Below, in pieces: positions 26,016 to 33,730 of a stretch of 64,000 bases of DNA (position 1 is the first letter of the stretch; every line of letters begins with the position of its first letter). The notes below the pieces were generated by a model that ran no database searches, was not told the origin of the DNA, and saw only the letters and a program-made list of their open reading frames with translations. The translations under genes and the position numbers were made by a program. Source of the DNA: an uncultured Clostridia bacterium (GTDB lineage: Bacteria; Bacillota; Clostridia; Saccharofermentanales; Saccharofermentanaceae); assembly GCA_946407705.1 (NCBI GenBank), contig CAMJPC010000012.1, positions 1-64,000 on the forward strand, written 5' to 3'.

Positions 26016-27656
26016 ATGAAAAACAAAGAGAAGAAGTTCGTACCCAAAAAGAAAGCGATCAAGAAACCTAAGTACATCAAATATTTCGCAATATGGCTCG
26101 CAATATTCCTGGCTGTCTCCATGGCTGCTTCGTATCTCGTTATTGAAGTTTGCAGGCAGAATGCCAAGACCAAGGCCATGAGCAACTGGAACAGCTATAC
26201 TCAGGAGCTTGTAAAGCTCATAAATGATTACTGTTCCTCAGATGAAACAGAGCGCGACAGGAATCTGAGAAGAATTAAACAATATCTTTGCAGAAGATAT
26301 GGCGAAAGCATGGACGAATTCTGCGGCGCTTATGTGGAAAACGAAAGGATCGCAGAGACACCTGAGGGTGCATGTGCCGGCGTCATCATTAACTTTTATG
26401 ATGATAATGAAAATGAACATGATGAAGTGTTTTTGCTGGAAGACAGATCGTATCTTGAACCGCTGTATAAGAGCAGAAAATACGATCCGGTAAAGAACGC
26501 TTATCTCAGGGATGTCTATTCCGTGGAAAATGAGACATTGAAGAGTCTGGCTGAACGTTTCGGACTTATGCCGCCCACCTACAATTACTGCTATGAAGAA
26601 GTCTATGTCAACAGGACCACACACACATTCCTTCCGGGAAAGATAGTTATCTTCGAAGGCGAAAATGAAGAGGCCATAGCAACGATAGACTGTACGCCCA
26701 AGGACACAAAAGGGTACGAAGAAGTTGAATCACCGTATACTTATGACGGTTATTTGAATCCGTCGATGACAGACATTAACGATTCCCAGTCCATTACTAA
26801 CGATACCGAGTTCGACATTTCGTACGATATGAACACAACGGATATGACATGGGAGATCCTTACCGCTCCGGCCGAAATGTACTGCAACAAGGCATGCTTT
26901 AAGGCGCTTCCTCTCACGACCGCTCTGATCCTCATCGTTGCATGTTTCGTGGCGCTCCTGCTTGCCATTACGGTTTCCACTATCATCTACAGCAGCAAGA
27001 AGACGGTCTGGGAGATCTTCGAATACAGAAAGAAGACGACGGCCGCAATGGCTCACGATCTCAAGACGCCTCTGGCGGCAATGTCCGCTTACGCAGAAAA
27101 CCTGGAGTACGACACCGATCCGGAGAAGCGCGCATACTACTCTTCCAAGGTCCGCGAGAACGTGTCTTTCATGAACAAGACAATAGAAGGCATCCTGATG
27201 TTTACCAAGAGCGAGACGGGTGCGGCGAAATCCGTGGCAAGAGACATAGACGTCCGCGCACTTATAGAGGACGAGTACAATGCGGTCGCAGGTCTTTTCG
27301 AGAAGAAGAACATTAAAGTCGAGATCAAGGGCGAGGGCCACGTTAAGAGCAACAAAGAGCTCGTCGAACAGGCCGTAAGAAATCTCGTCGGCAACGCGAC
27401 CAAATACGCAAGGCCAGGCACAACGGTCGATATCGTGATCGATAACAAAGGCTTTACGATGACCAACCTCACCGATCAGAAGATCAGGAACGTAAAGGAT
27501 CTCAAGAAGCCTTTCGTCAAAGGCGAGGAATCCAGAGACGCAGAAGGCGGCGCGGGCCTTGGCCTTTCGATAGTCGAGAACTGTCTGTTGTCCGCAGGCC
27601 ACAGTCTGGACATCGGATTCGAAAACGAGACGTTCAAGGCTGATGTCCGCTGGTGA
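26016..27656 (+). CDS. Sensor histidine kinase (system 2)
   Basis: 546 aa. A basic N-terminal tail, transmembrane helix about 25-47, a large extracytoplasmic sensor (about 50-290) and a second helix about 297-320. No HAMP is evident. H-box AAMAHDLKTPLAAM, N-box RNLVGNATKYA and G2 GAGLGLSIV are intact, but the DxGxG (G1) motif is absent; TMTNLTDQ occupies that place. The same is true of its paralogue at 33727. The signal is unknown; the lipoproteins downstream are likely targets or accessory sensors. Confidence 0.92.
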   Translation: MKNKEKKFVPKKKAIKKPKYIKYFAIWLAIFLAVSMAASYLVIEVCRQNAKTKAMSNWNSYTQELVKLINDYCSSDETERDRNLRRIKQYLCRRYGESMDEFCGAYVENERIAETPEGACAGVIINFYDDNENEHDEVFLLEDRSYLEPLYKSRKYDPVKNAYLRDVYSVENETLKSLAERFGLMPPTYNYCYEEVYVNRTTHTFLPGKIVIFEGENEEAIATIDCTPKDTKGYEEVESPYTYDGYLNPSMTDINDSQSITNDTEFDISYDMNTTDMTWEILTAPAEMYCNKACFKALPLTTALILIVACFVALLLAITVSTIIYSSKKTVWEIFEYRKKTTAAMAHDLKTPLAAMSAYAENLEYDTDPEKRAYYSSKVRENVSFMNKTIEGILMFTKSETGAAKSVARDIDVRALIEDEYNAVAGLFEKKNIKVEIKGEGHVKSNKELVEQAVRNLVGNATKYARPGTTVDIVIDNKGFTMTNLTDQKIRNVKDLKKPFVKGEESRDAEGGAGLGLSIVENCLLSAGHSLDIGFENETFKADVRW

Positions 27657-27738
27657 AAAGACAGCAAATCCTTAAAACAAAGGGACTCTACCAACAGTCG
27701 GTTGTGGGGAAAGACATAGTGGTATAGATTTATGATGC

Positions 27739-27791
27739 ACACAAACAAAACACCCAAACTTCACACAGACTACACATAAGACTTTTATCCT
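27739..27791 (+). promoter_or_regulatory. System 2 operator and promoter (lipoprotein 1)
   Basis: Four pentamers at 11-bp steps: ACACA (27739), ACACC (27750), TCACA (27761), ACACA (27772); then 8 nt after ACACAT the -10 TATCCT (27786-27791). Shares CACACAGACTACACA with the system 2 regulator promoter. Confidence 0.68.
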
Positions 27792-27798
27792 TTGGTCA

Positions 27799-27817
27799 GG
27801 AAGTCCGGTAGGCTTCC
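27799..27817 (+). promoter_or_regulatory. 5'-end leader hairpin
   Basis: GGAAG/CTTCC hairpin at the predicted transcript start. The equivalent hairpin at 28980-29000 has AAGAAG/CTTCTT, with compensating pair changes that support an RNA structure, perhaps a 5' stabiliser. Confidence 0.5.
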
Positions 27818-27850
27818 CGAAAAACAAAATACAGTACGAGGTGATCAGTT

Positions 27851-28828
27851 ATGAAGCAGATAATTGCAACAGCACTTGCCTGTGCGATGATGCTTTCGCT
27901 CGCAGCATGCAGCAAAAAGCCGGAACAGACATTATCCGGAGTTAACGGAACGACGGCGCAGACCTCGGCGGCATCTCCGGCGGATCCATCGGCGTCGGCA
28001 GCTGAGACTACGGCATTTGTAAACCCCGCGTCGGAATACGTCAGGGACAGGGTCGAAAAACTTACCACCCCCGCATTCAAAGACGAAGATGGCGAAGAGT
28101 ATGAGGCTGAAGAATACGTATTCCACTTCCCTGAATTGCTGATCAAGTCTTCTTATGCGGATTCGATCAACAAGGAAATGAACAAGATCTTTGCAGGCTA
28201 CAACAAAGAATGCAAAGCCGCCGTTAAAGGAAGTTATACTCCCGATCTTCATTTATGTGACTATATTGCATACCTTACCAAAGACGGCATCCTGAGCCTT
28301 GTTTTCGTTGAAGGCGGAGATAATGATTGCAATGAATACCATGTTTACAACATTGATGTCAAAACCGGAGAGAAGGTCGACAACGCACGCATTGCACAGG
28401 CAGCCGGCGTAAGCGACATCAGAAAAGCAGCCATGGATGCTCTCCAGAATCTGTATAACAACGACGAGAATCACAACCACACGCTCAAGGACTATAAGAT
28501 CGTCAAGGAAGGCAACAGGAAGCTCGATGAAGAGGAAAGGGCAATTGAGAAATCGTTCAGCGAAAAGCACCTCAACGATAAGATGAAGATCGGTATCACC
28601 AATGAGGGCAAGATGTTCTTCATTTCCGAGTATGAGACCGGTGCAGGCGAATTCTTCGGCATGTATGACGGCAACGGAAAGATCCTTTACGATGAGGATA
28701 ACCCGTACTGGGTAGGAGAGCGTTTCTCCGAAGACGAGGATGACGAAGATGAAGAGGGTGGCGATGAGGACTATGATGATTCCCTTCCCCCGATTGATGA
28801 CGGTGAGGAAGACGAAGATGAAGATTAA
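27851..28828 (+). CDS. DUF3298-like lipoprotein 1 of three paralogues
   Basis: 325 aa. Lipobox SLAAC (about 16-20), an Ala/Ser/Thr linker, then an outer domain: FHFPELLIKSSYADSINKEM, a strand LSLVFVEGG, and HVYNIDVKTGEKVDNARIAQAAGV. The order resembles the DUF4163/DUF3298 pair of RsiV-like proteins. It ends in a very acidic tail of about 45 residues (mostly Asp/Glu). GAGGTG precedes the ATG. It lies about 195 nt after the system 2 kinase with its own promoter containing the system 2 repeats. The outer domain may sense envelope or ligand signals; this is inferred. Confidence 0.85.
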   Translation: MKQIIATALACAMMLSLAACSKKPEQTLSGVNGTTAQTSAASPADPSASAAETTAFVNPASEYVRDRVEKLTTPAFKDEDGEEYEAEEYVFHFPELLIKSSYADSINKEMNKIFAGYNKECKAAVKGSYTPDLHLCDYIAYLTKDGILSLVFVEGGDNDCNEYHVYNIDVKTGEKVDNARIAQAAGVSDIRKAAMDALQNLYNNDENHNHTLKDYKIVKEGNRKLDEEERAIEKSFSEKHLNDKMKIGITNEGKMFFISEYETGAGEFFGMYDGNGKILYDEDNPYWVGERFSEDEDDEDEEGGDEDYDDSLPPIDDGEEDEDED

Positions 28829-28920
28829 CGTGCTGACCTGATACAGGCACGAAGACCGGTAAATGACGGACGGAACCGCTTGGCGGGACCGTCCGTTTTT
28901 CGTTGCCGGGTACATAAAAA

Positions 28921-28973
28921 ACACAAACAAAACACACAGCCCACACACAGACTACACAAAACTCTCTTATCCT
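28921..28973 (+). promoter_or_regulatory. System 2 operator and promoter (lipoprotein 2)
   Basis: ACACA at 28921, 28932, 28943 and 28954, exactly 11 bp apart, then 8 nt after ACACAA the -10 TATCCT (28968-28973). This is the most regular of the three copies. Confidence 0.7.
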
Positions 28974-28979
28974 TTAGCC

Positions 28980-29000
28980 AAGAAGTTCGGTGAGCTTCTT
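28980..29000 (+). promoter_or_regulatory. 5'-end leader hairpin
   Basis: AAGAAG (28980-28985) pairs with CTTCTT (28995-29000). Covaries with the hairpin at 27799-27817. The following leader (GTACGAGGTGATCAGTT before ATG) is identical between the two genes. Confidence 0.5.
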
Positions 29001-29037
29001 ACCGATAAAAATCAAAAACAGTACGAGGTGATCAGTT

Positions 29038-29955
29038 ATGAAAAAGTTATTTGCAACAGCACTCATTTGCTCGATGTTACTTTCGCTCGCAGCATGCAAC
29101 AGCAGAAAGCCGGAGCAGACCGCTCCCGAAAGTTCAGAGATTACAGTTCAGGAGTCTGAGACGACCGAGACGACGGAGACCACAGAAACTACTGAAACGA
29201 CAGCCACTGAGGCGACTGAAACAACTGCTGAAACTACAACTGCAGCTGAGACTACGGAGACTTCTGCAGCAGTCCTTAGCAAGAAGGATTACGTCAAGGA
29301 CAAGGTCGTCAAGTTCAAGATCAAGCGCAGCTATAACAAAAAGAAAAAGAAGTGGTCTTATGATACTCTCGTATTTCATTTCCCCATGCTCCTGATCAAG
29401 TCTTCTTATGCTGATGCAATCAACAAGGCGATGGATAAGTTTATCAATGCTTACAAGAAGGAATTCAAGGACAAGGAAGATACCGGTATCTATGGCACTG
29501 ATTACATTGCTTATCTTACAAAAGACGGCATACTCAGCCTGGTCCTGATCGAGACTTCAGCAAATGACTATCTTGAATTCCGCGTTTACAACATCGATGT
29601 CAAGACAGGTGAGAAAGTTGACAATGCGCGCATCGCCCAGATTGCAGGCGTAAGCAACATCAGGAAGACTGCCATGAACGCCCTTCAGGCAAAATATAAC
29701 AAAGAAAAGCATTTCAAGATCAAGAACTACAAGGTAGTCAAGAAGAAGGGCCAGAAGAAAAACTCCATGGAAAAGGACGTCGAAAAGGCATTCGGAACAA
29801 AGCGTCTCAACGATAAGATGAAGATCGGTCTGACCAATGAAGGCAAGATATTCTTCATTTCCGAGTATGAGACCGGAGCAGGCGAATTCTTTGCGATCTA
29901 TGATGCCTACGGCAAGGATCTGTATTACAGCAAGAATCCGAACCTGGTCAAATAA
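29038..29955 (+). CDS. DUF3298-like lipoprotein 2 of three paralogues
   Basis: 305 aa. Lipobox SLAAC, then a long Thr/Glu linker (TTETTETTETT repeats, about 30-80) and the same outer domain as its neighbours (FHFPMLLIKSSYADAINKAM, RVYNIDVKTGEKVDNARIAQ). Unlike lipoprotein 1, the C-terminal half is lysine-rich and lacks the acidic tail. Clearly a tandem duplicate: promoter, leader and N-terminal coding sequence are all conserved with lipoprotein 1. Probably activated by system 2. Confidence 0.85.
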   Translation: MKKLFATALICSMLLSLAACNSRKPEQTAPESSEITVQESETTETTETTETTETTATEATETTAETTTAAETTETSAAVLSKKDYVKDKVVKFKIKRSYNKKKKKWSYDTLVFHFPMLLIKSSYADAINKAMDKFINAYKKEFKDKEDTGIYGTDYIAYLTKDGILSLVLIETSANDYLEFRVYNIDVKTGEKVDNARIAQIAGVSNIRKTAMNALQAKYNKEKHFKIKNYKVVKKKGQKKNSMEKDVEKAFGTKRLNDKMKIGLTNEGKIFFISEYETGAGEFFAIYDAYGKDLYYSKNPNLVK

Positions 29956-30136
29956 CACTCTAACTTAAGCAGCTGATCAATGTGCCGACCTCGTACCGGC
30001 ACGAAGATCGATAAAGAGGCGGACGGTATCGCTTGGCGGACCGTCCGTTTTTCGCGCACGCATTAACTGCCTCAGTATCCGGGTGAACTTTCCGTAGAAA
30101 CAAGTTATAATGCTTAGTTATTATGAGGTGAGTATT

Positions 30137-31060
30137 ATGAAAAAACTTATTGCGACAGCATTATCTCTGGCAATGGTCATGTCATTTGCGGCATGCGGCA
30201 AGAAGGAAACGGACCCTTCCGGAAGCTCCGGCAACGAGACGGGACCGGTTGCCTCAATTGAAGAGACGGACCCTGAAGCGTCTGCCACGACCGAATTTGT
30301 TAATGCTGCTTCCCAATACGTCAAGGACGCGCGTGAGAAGTACAAGTCTTTCGAGATGGAAGACTGCGAGATACACGTGCCTGACATCCAGATCAAGTCC
30401 GGTTATGTTGATTCGATCAATAAAGAGATAGAGAAGATCCTCGAGGGATATAAGAAAGCTATCGCGAGCGGCGACGATGAGCAGTATCCGTCAACCGAGT
30501 ATGTCGCATATCTTTCTGACTCCGGCGTGCTGAGCGTTGTTTTCATTGAGCTCGGAGTAAATGACCTCAACACATTCCATGTTTACAACATTGACATCAA
30601 GACCGGCGAAAAGGTTGATAACGCAAGGCTCGCGCAGATCGCAGGTGTAAAAAGCATCAGGCAGGCCGCGATGGACGCGCTCCAGAATTTCTACAACAAG
30701 CTGGACATCAATGTGCAGAACTATAAGGTCGTCAAGGAAGGCGGCAAGGCGCTCGATGAAGAGGAGAAGGCCGTCGAGCAGTCTTTTGGCGAGAAGTACT
30801 TAAACGACAACATGATGATCGGCCTTACGAATGAAGGCAAGCTGTTCTTCATCTCCGAGATGTGCGTCATGGCAGGCACTGATTTCTTTAACTACATGTA
30901 CGACGGCGATGGCGAGATCCTGAACGCGTGCGACAATCCGTACCGTGTAGGTATCGTCTATGATGACGACGCCGAAGATGGCACCATTGATCCCGAGGAA
31001 GGTTATGATCCTGAGGGTGACGCCGACTACGGAGATGACGAGGGAGACGGCGAAGAGTAA
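30137..31060 (+). CDS. DUF3298-like lipoprotein 3 of three paralogues
   Basis: 307 aa. Lipobox SFAAC, Ser/Gly/Glu linker, outer domain with VPDIQIKSGYVDSINKEIEKI and HVYNIDIKTGEKVDNARLAQIAGV, and a 35-residue acidic tail like that of lipoprotein 1. GAGGTG lies before the chosen ATG. It lacks the ACACA repeats of its two paralogues; a TATAAT (about 30107) suggests an independent promoter. So the third copy has probably left the system 2 regulon. Confidence 0.84.
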   Translation: MKKLIATALSLAMVMSFAACGKKETDPSGSSGNETGPVASIEETDPEASATTEFVNAASQYVKDAREKYKSFEMEDCEIHVPDIQIKSGYVDSINKEIEKILEGYKKAIASGDDEQYPSTEYVAYLSDSGVLSVVFIELGVNDLNTFHVYNIDIKTGEKVDNARLAQIAGVKSIRQAAMDALQNFYNKLDINVQNYKVVKEGGKALDEEEKAVEQSFGEKYLNDNMMIGLTNEGKLFFISEMCVMAGTDFFNYMYDGDGEILNACDNPYRVGIVYDDDAEDGTIDPEEGYDPEGDADYGDDEGDGEE

Positions 31061-31084
31061 GCGTCTCCCGGCTTTCCGACCCCC

Positions 31085-31172
31085 GAAAAGAAAACGCCCC
31101 TTGTTCTGATCGGAACAAGGGGTACTACAAGGGGGGGGATATATGGTTTTTGTGTAGTTGTCTTTGTTTGAT
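31085..31172 (-). ncRNA. Probable small RNA with poly-C tract (minus strand)
   Basis: A class-1 repeated promoter (31179-31243) reads to the left. About 65 nt later comes a perfect 10-bp hairpin (31097-31106 and 31113-31122) followed, on the minus strand, by CGTTTTCTTTTC. No start codon lies between promoter and terminator. The transcript would contain eight consecutive C residues, able to pair with G-rich ribosome sites. Evidence is structural only; a tiny peptide with a non-ATG start cannot be excluded. Confidence 0.45.
31097..31122 (-). terminator. Intrinsic terminator, minus strand
   Basis: CCCCTTGTTC/GAACAAGGGG stem with 6-nt loop; the T-run exists only in the minus direction. It does not look like a terminator for the plus-strand lipoprotein upstream. 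Confidence 0.6.
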
Positions 31173-31178
31173 GGCTTT

Positions 31179-31243
31179 ATTATGGCCTGTTTCAACCCCT
31201 AAACCAATCACTGATCAAGGGCCTTTTTGATGCTTAAGCAACA
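31179..31243 (-). promoter_or_regulatory. Class-1 repeated promoter, copy 1
   Basis: Dyad TGTTGCTTAAGCATCA (31228-31243), 16 nt, GTGATTGG (31204-31211), 19 nt, -10 CATAAT (31179-31184). Spacing identical to the copies at 32339, 46879 and 47530. Confidence 0.65.
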
Positions 31244-31357
31244 CTTTCCTCTTTTGGTGTTGCAAACCCATAAAGTTTTTTGTCCTCATGTCCGTTCTTT
31301 TTTGCGCGAAAATATATGTACAATGTTTAAGTACTATTCGTGACCGGAGGAACGGCT

Positions 31358-32044
31358 GTGATAAAGGCAGTGATTTTCGACATGTTTGAGACTCTTGTGA
31401 CGCTCTTTGAAGGGCGCACTTACTGGGGCGAGAACATAGCCGAAGACGTCGGCGCGGATCCCGCTGAATTCCGCAAGGAGTGGCACGCGATCGAGAAGGA
31501 CCGCAGCACCGGGATCTACAGCATCGAAGAGGGCCTTGAGGTCGTTCTGAAGAAGCTTGGACTTTATTCTTCCGGGCTGGTTGAACTTGCCGCGTTCAAG
31601 AGAAGGGCCGCGCTCTCGGATACTTTCTCTAACATCCCGGAAGAGACTTTCGGGCTTCTCGAAGAGCTTAAGAACAGGGGTCTTAAGGTCGGGATAATCA
31701 CGAATACTTTCTCGGACGAGAGGGATTTCATCAGGCAGAGCAGACTGATGAATTACATAGACGTTGCCATGATCTCCTACGAGCAGGGCATCTGCAAGCC
31801 CGAGATCGAGCTCTACATGCGCTCTGCCGCATCTCTGGGCGTCTCCCCTGATGAGTGCCTGTTCGTAGGTGACGGTGGCTCAAGAGAGCTCTACGCGGCG
31901 CGTGAGGCGGGAATGCATCCCTTACAGTGTACGTGGTTCCATGAGAGGGCGTATGAGCCGCACATTCCGTGTCCGTTGCTTGATGAGTTCGATCACGCGG
32001 ATACCCAGAAGGAAGTTACGGAATACATCGATGAGATGATCTGA
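31358..32044 (+). CDS. HAD-superfamily hydrolase
   Basis: 228 aa. Motif I FDMFETLV (nucleophile Asp; the second acidic position is Phe, as in the haloacid-dehalogenase branch), motif II in GIITNTFS, motif III Lys in GICKPE, motif IV VGDGGSRE. A helical cap lies between. Probably a small-molecule phosphatase or dehalogenase-like enzyme; the substrate is unknown. The start is a GTG at 31358, 7 nt after GGAGG; a GTG at 31340 lacks a ribosome site. Confidence 0.85.
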   Translation: MIKAVIFDMFETLVTLFEGRTYWGENIAEDVGADPAEFRKEWHAIEKDRSTGIYSIEEGLEVVLKKLGLYSSGLVELAAFKRRAALSDTFSNIPEETFGLLEELKNRGLKVGIITNTFSDERDFIRQSRLMNYIDVAMISYEQGICKPEIELYMRSAASLGVSPDECLFVGDGGSRELYAAREAGMHPLQCTWFHERAYEPHIPCPLLDEFDHADTQKEVTEYIDEMI

Positions 32045-32051
32045 AGCAAAC

Positions 32052-32090
32052 AAAAAGGGTTCACTTCGATGAAGCGGACCCTTTTTGCCG
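32052..32090. terminator. Bidirectional terminator
   Basis: AAAAAGGGT...ACCCTTTTT stem with inner CTTC/GAAG pairs (32052-32086). It serves the HAD gene on the plus strand and the 56-aa gene on the minus strand. Confidence 0.8.
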
Positions 32091-32126
32091 GGTGGAGATA
32101 TACTTATGAATAAATTGGTGTCTTGT

Positions 32127-32297
32127 TTACCAGGTTTGGCGTGTCGATCTTCTGCTGTAGAGATCCAGCTGGTCGCTGAGCCTTACCTTTTTCTCACGGA
32201 GAACTTTTTTGGCGAGCAGCTTTATGGATGCGAAGCTGTAGCATTCGATCACTGATTCGTTATCGGTCAGGTACTTTTCGAACTTATCCTTTGCCAT
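32127..32297 (-). CDS. 56-aa small protein under the class-1 promoter
   Basis: A short gene under 60 codons. It begins MAKDKFEKYLTDNESVIE and continues CYSFASIKLLAKKVLREKKV; 56 residues, basic, mostly helical. TGGAGGAC lies 6 nt before the ATG. A repeated class-1 promoter lies 42 nt upstream, and a terminator lies downstream. The coding start, ribosome site, promoter and terminator together make it a convincing gene. Unknown function; no transmembrane segment or signal. Confidence 0.72.
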   Translation of the reverse strand: MAKDKFEKYLTDNESVIECYSFASIKLLAKKVLREKKVRLSDQLDLYSRRSTRQTW

Positions 32298-32338
32298 TTT
32301 TTGTCCTCCAGTTTTCTTGGGTTGTGTTTGATGCCATC

Positions 32339-32403
32339 ATTATTGCATCCGTGAAGGGCCGGTCCAATCACTGATATTGCGGCTTTTTGATGTTTAAGCG
32401 ACA
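32339..32403 (-). promoter_or_regulatory. Class-1 repeated promoter, copy 2
   Basis: Dyad TGTCGCTTAAACATCA (32388-32403), 16 nt, GTGATTGG (32364-32371), 19 nt, -10 AATAAT (32339-32344). Drives the 56-aa gene. Confidence 0.7.
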
Positions 32404-32438
32404 GTCAGATGCCCTATTGTTGCCTTACTTGAGACTTT

Positions 32439-32466
32439 TTGGTGAACGCGGGTTATTTGATAAAAT
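32439..32466 (+). promoter_or_regulatory. Possible sigma-A promoter of the 166-aa membrane protein
   Basis: TTGGTG (32439-32444), 16 nt, TAAAAT (32461-32466), about 28 nt before the start codon. Divergent from the class-1 promoter copy 2. Confidence 0.45.
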
Positions 32467-32494
32467 AAGACCGACTAAATACAGGGGAATTCGT

Positions 32495-32995
32495 ATGGAA
32501 AACTGGCTTGAAGCATATAGTTACTGTGATACCGCTTTGTTAAACAGCCGTTTGATGTGGATCGTATATATAAGTTTTTTTATTCTGGCCGTCATCGTCC
32601 GCAAGAGCGAAAACAAGACCAGACACACCGTGGGCAGCGTAATGCTGGGTGCATCCATGCCGGGTCTTCTGATATCCATAGGCTGCCTCGGACTGTTCGT
32701 CTACTCAATGGCCCAATGCTACAAGGTCATTCTTTCCAAGGAATACTACAACATCGGCGACTCTCCGGTCGTCAGGAACGTTCAGGAAATGTGCAATTCC
32801 GTTCCGGTCACGTTCATGCTGTTATCGATCGCATTGTTCTTTATCCTCGCGCTGATCTCGATAATCTGCGCGATAGTCCTCCTCGGCAAGAAAGCCGGAA
32901 AGGGAGCGGGCGTCATCACGCTGCTCTACGGACTGGGTCTTACTGTTTTCGCAGGATGGTTTTTGATGGCCGTAACGGCATTTTTGGCGACGTGA
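32495..32995 (+). CDS. Membrane protein upstream of two-component system 3
   Basis: 166 aa with four hydrophobic segments (about 20-37, 50-72, 100-130 and 138-162). AGGGGAAT precedes this ATG; an upstream open stretch lacks a ribosome site. The family is unknown. It ends 51 nt before the system 3 regulator; the system 3 operator starts at its last codon. Confidence 0.7.
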   Translation: MENWLEAYSYCDTALLNSRLMWIVYISFFILAVIVRKSENKTRHTVGSVMLGASMPGLLISIGCLGLFVYSMAQCYKVILSKEYYNIGDSPVVRNVQEMCNSVPVTFMLLSIALFFILALISIICAIVLLGKKAGKGAGVITLLYGLGLTVFAGWFLMAVTAFLAT

Positions 32996-33025
32996 CATAA
33001 TTCTGGCACAACTTGCTTGTATGAT
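32995..33025 (+). promoter_or_regulatory. System 3 operator and promoter
   Basis: ACATAA (32995-33000) and GCACAA (33006-33011) lie 11 bp apart; 8 nt later comes -10 TATGAT (33020-33025). Geometry is identical to the system 1 and 2 sites though the hexamers differ. Confidence 0.5.
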
Positions 33026-33046
33026 CTAAACACGGAGGGAGATTTT

Positions 33047-33730
33047 ATGTCATACAGGATCTTGATCGTCGAAGACATGCAGGAGCTCTTAGACAACGTC
33101 TGCGACTTTTTTCGCGAGGAAGGCAAAGACTTGCTGGAGGTAATCAGCTGCAGTGACGGCGACGCTGCCATGGAGATGGTCGCCAAAGAAAACTTCGATC
33201 TCATGATCCTGGACATAATGCTTCCCGGAGCGTCGGGATTCGATATATGCAAGGCGGCCCGCAGCAAGGGTGACTGCCCCATTATCCTTCTCACGGCGCT
33301 CGGCTCCGAAAGCAACATTTTAAAGGGCTACGAGCTCGGCTGCGACGATTACGTCGTAAAGCCGTTCGTCATGCGTCACCTGTACGCGAAAAGTCTCGCT
33401 CTGCTCAAGCGCGCGCAGAAGAACGGGACCGGCGAAAAGCTCAAATGCGGAGCCGTCGAACTTAACAAGAGGACAATGCAAGTCACCGTGAACGGCCGCG
33501 AGATCGCCATTCAGGCGAAGGAATACTCGCTTCTTTTCTACCTGCTTTCCAACAAGGGATCGATCCTCACGCGCGAAAACATCTTAGATCACGTGTGGGA
33601 CGGCAATTACGACGTCAACGACAGAGTCGTCGACGGCACGATAAGAAGGCTCAGGGCGAGCCTCGGCGAAGCGTCTTCGCAGGTCAAAACGGTCTTCGGT
33701 AAAGGCTATAAGCTGACGGAAGGAAAATGA
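33047..33730 (+). CDS. OmpR/PhoB-family response regulator (system 3)
   Basis: 227 aa. Receiver domain with E9-D10, phosphoacceptor D56 in ILDIMLPGASGF, T in LLTA and K in VKPF; winged-helix domain about 130-225 (QAKEYSLLFYLLSNKG, VDGTIRRLRASL). Closely similar to the system 2 regulator. CGGAGGGAG lies before the ATG. Its stop overlaps the kinase start (ATGA at 33727-33730), so the two are translationally coupled. Confidence 0.95.
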   Translation: MSYRILIVEDMQELLDNVCDFFREEGKDLLEVISCSDGDAAMEMVAKENFDLMILDIMLPGASGFDICKAARSKGDCPIILLTALGSESNILKGYELGCDDYVVKPFVMRHLYAKSLALLKRAQKNGTGEKLKCGAVELNKRTMQVTVNGREIAIQAKEYSLLFYLLSNKGSILTRENILDHVWDGNYDVNDRVVDGTIRRLRASLGEASSQVKTVFGKGYKLTEGK

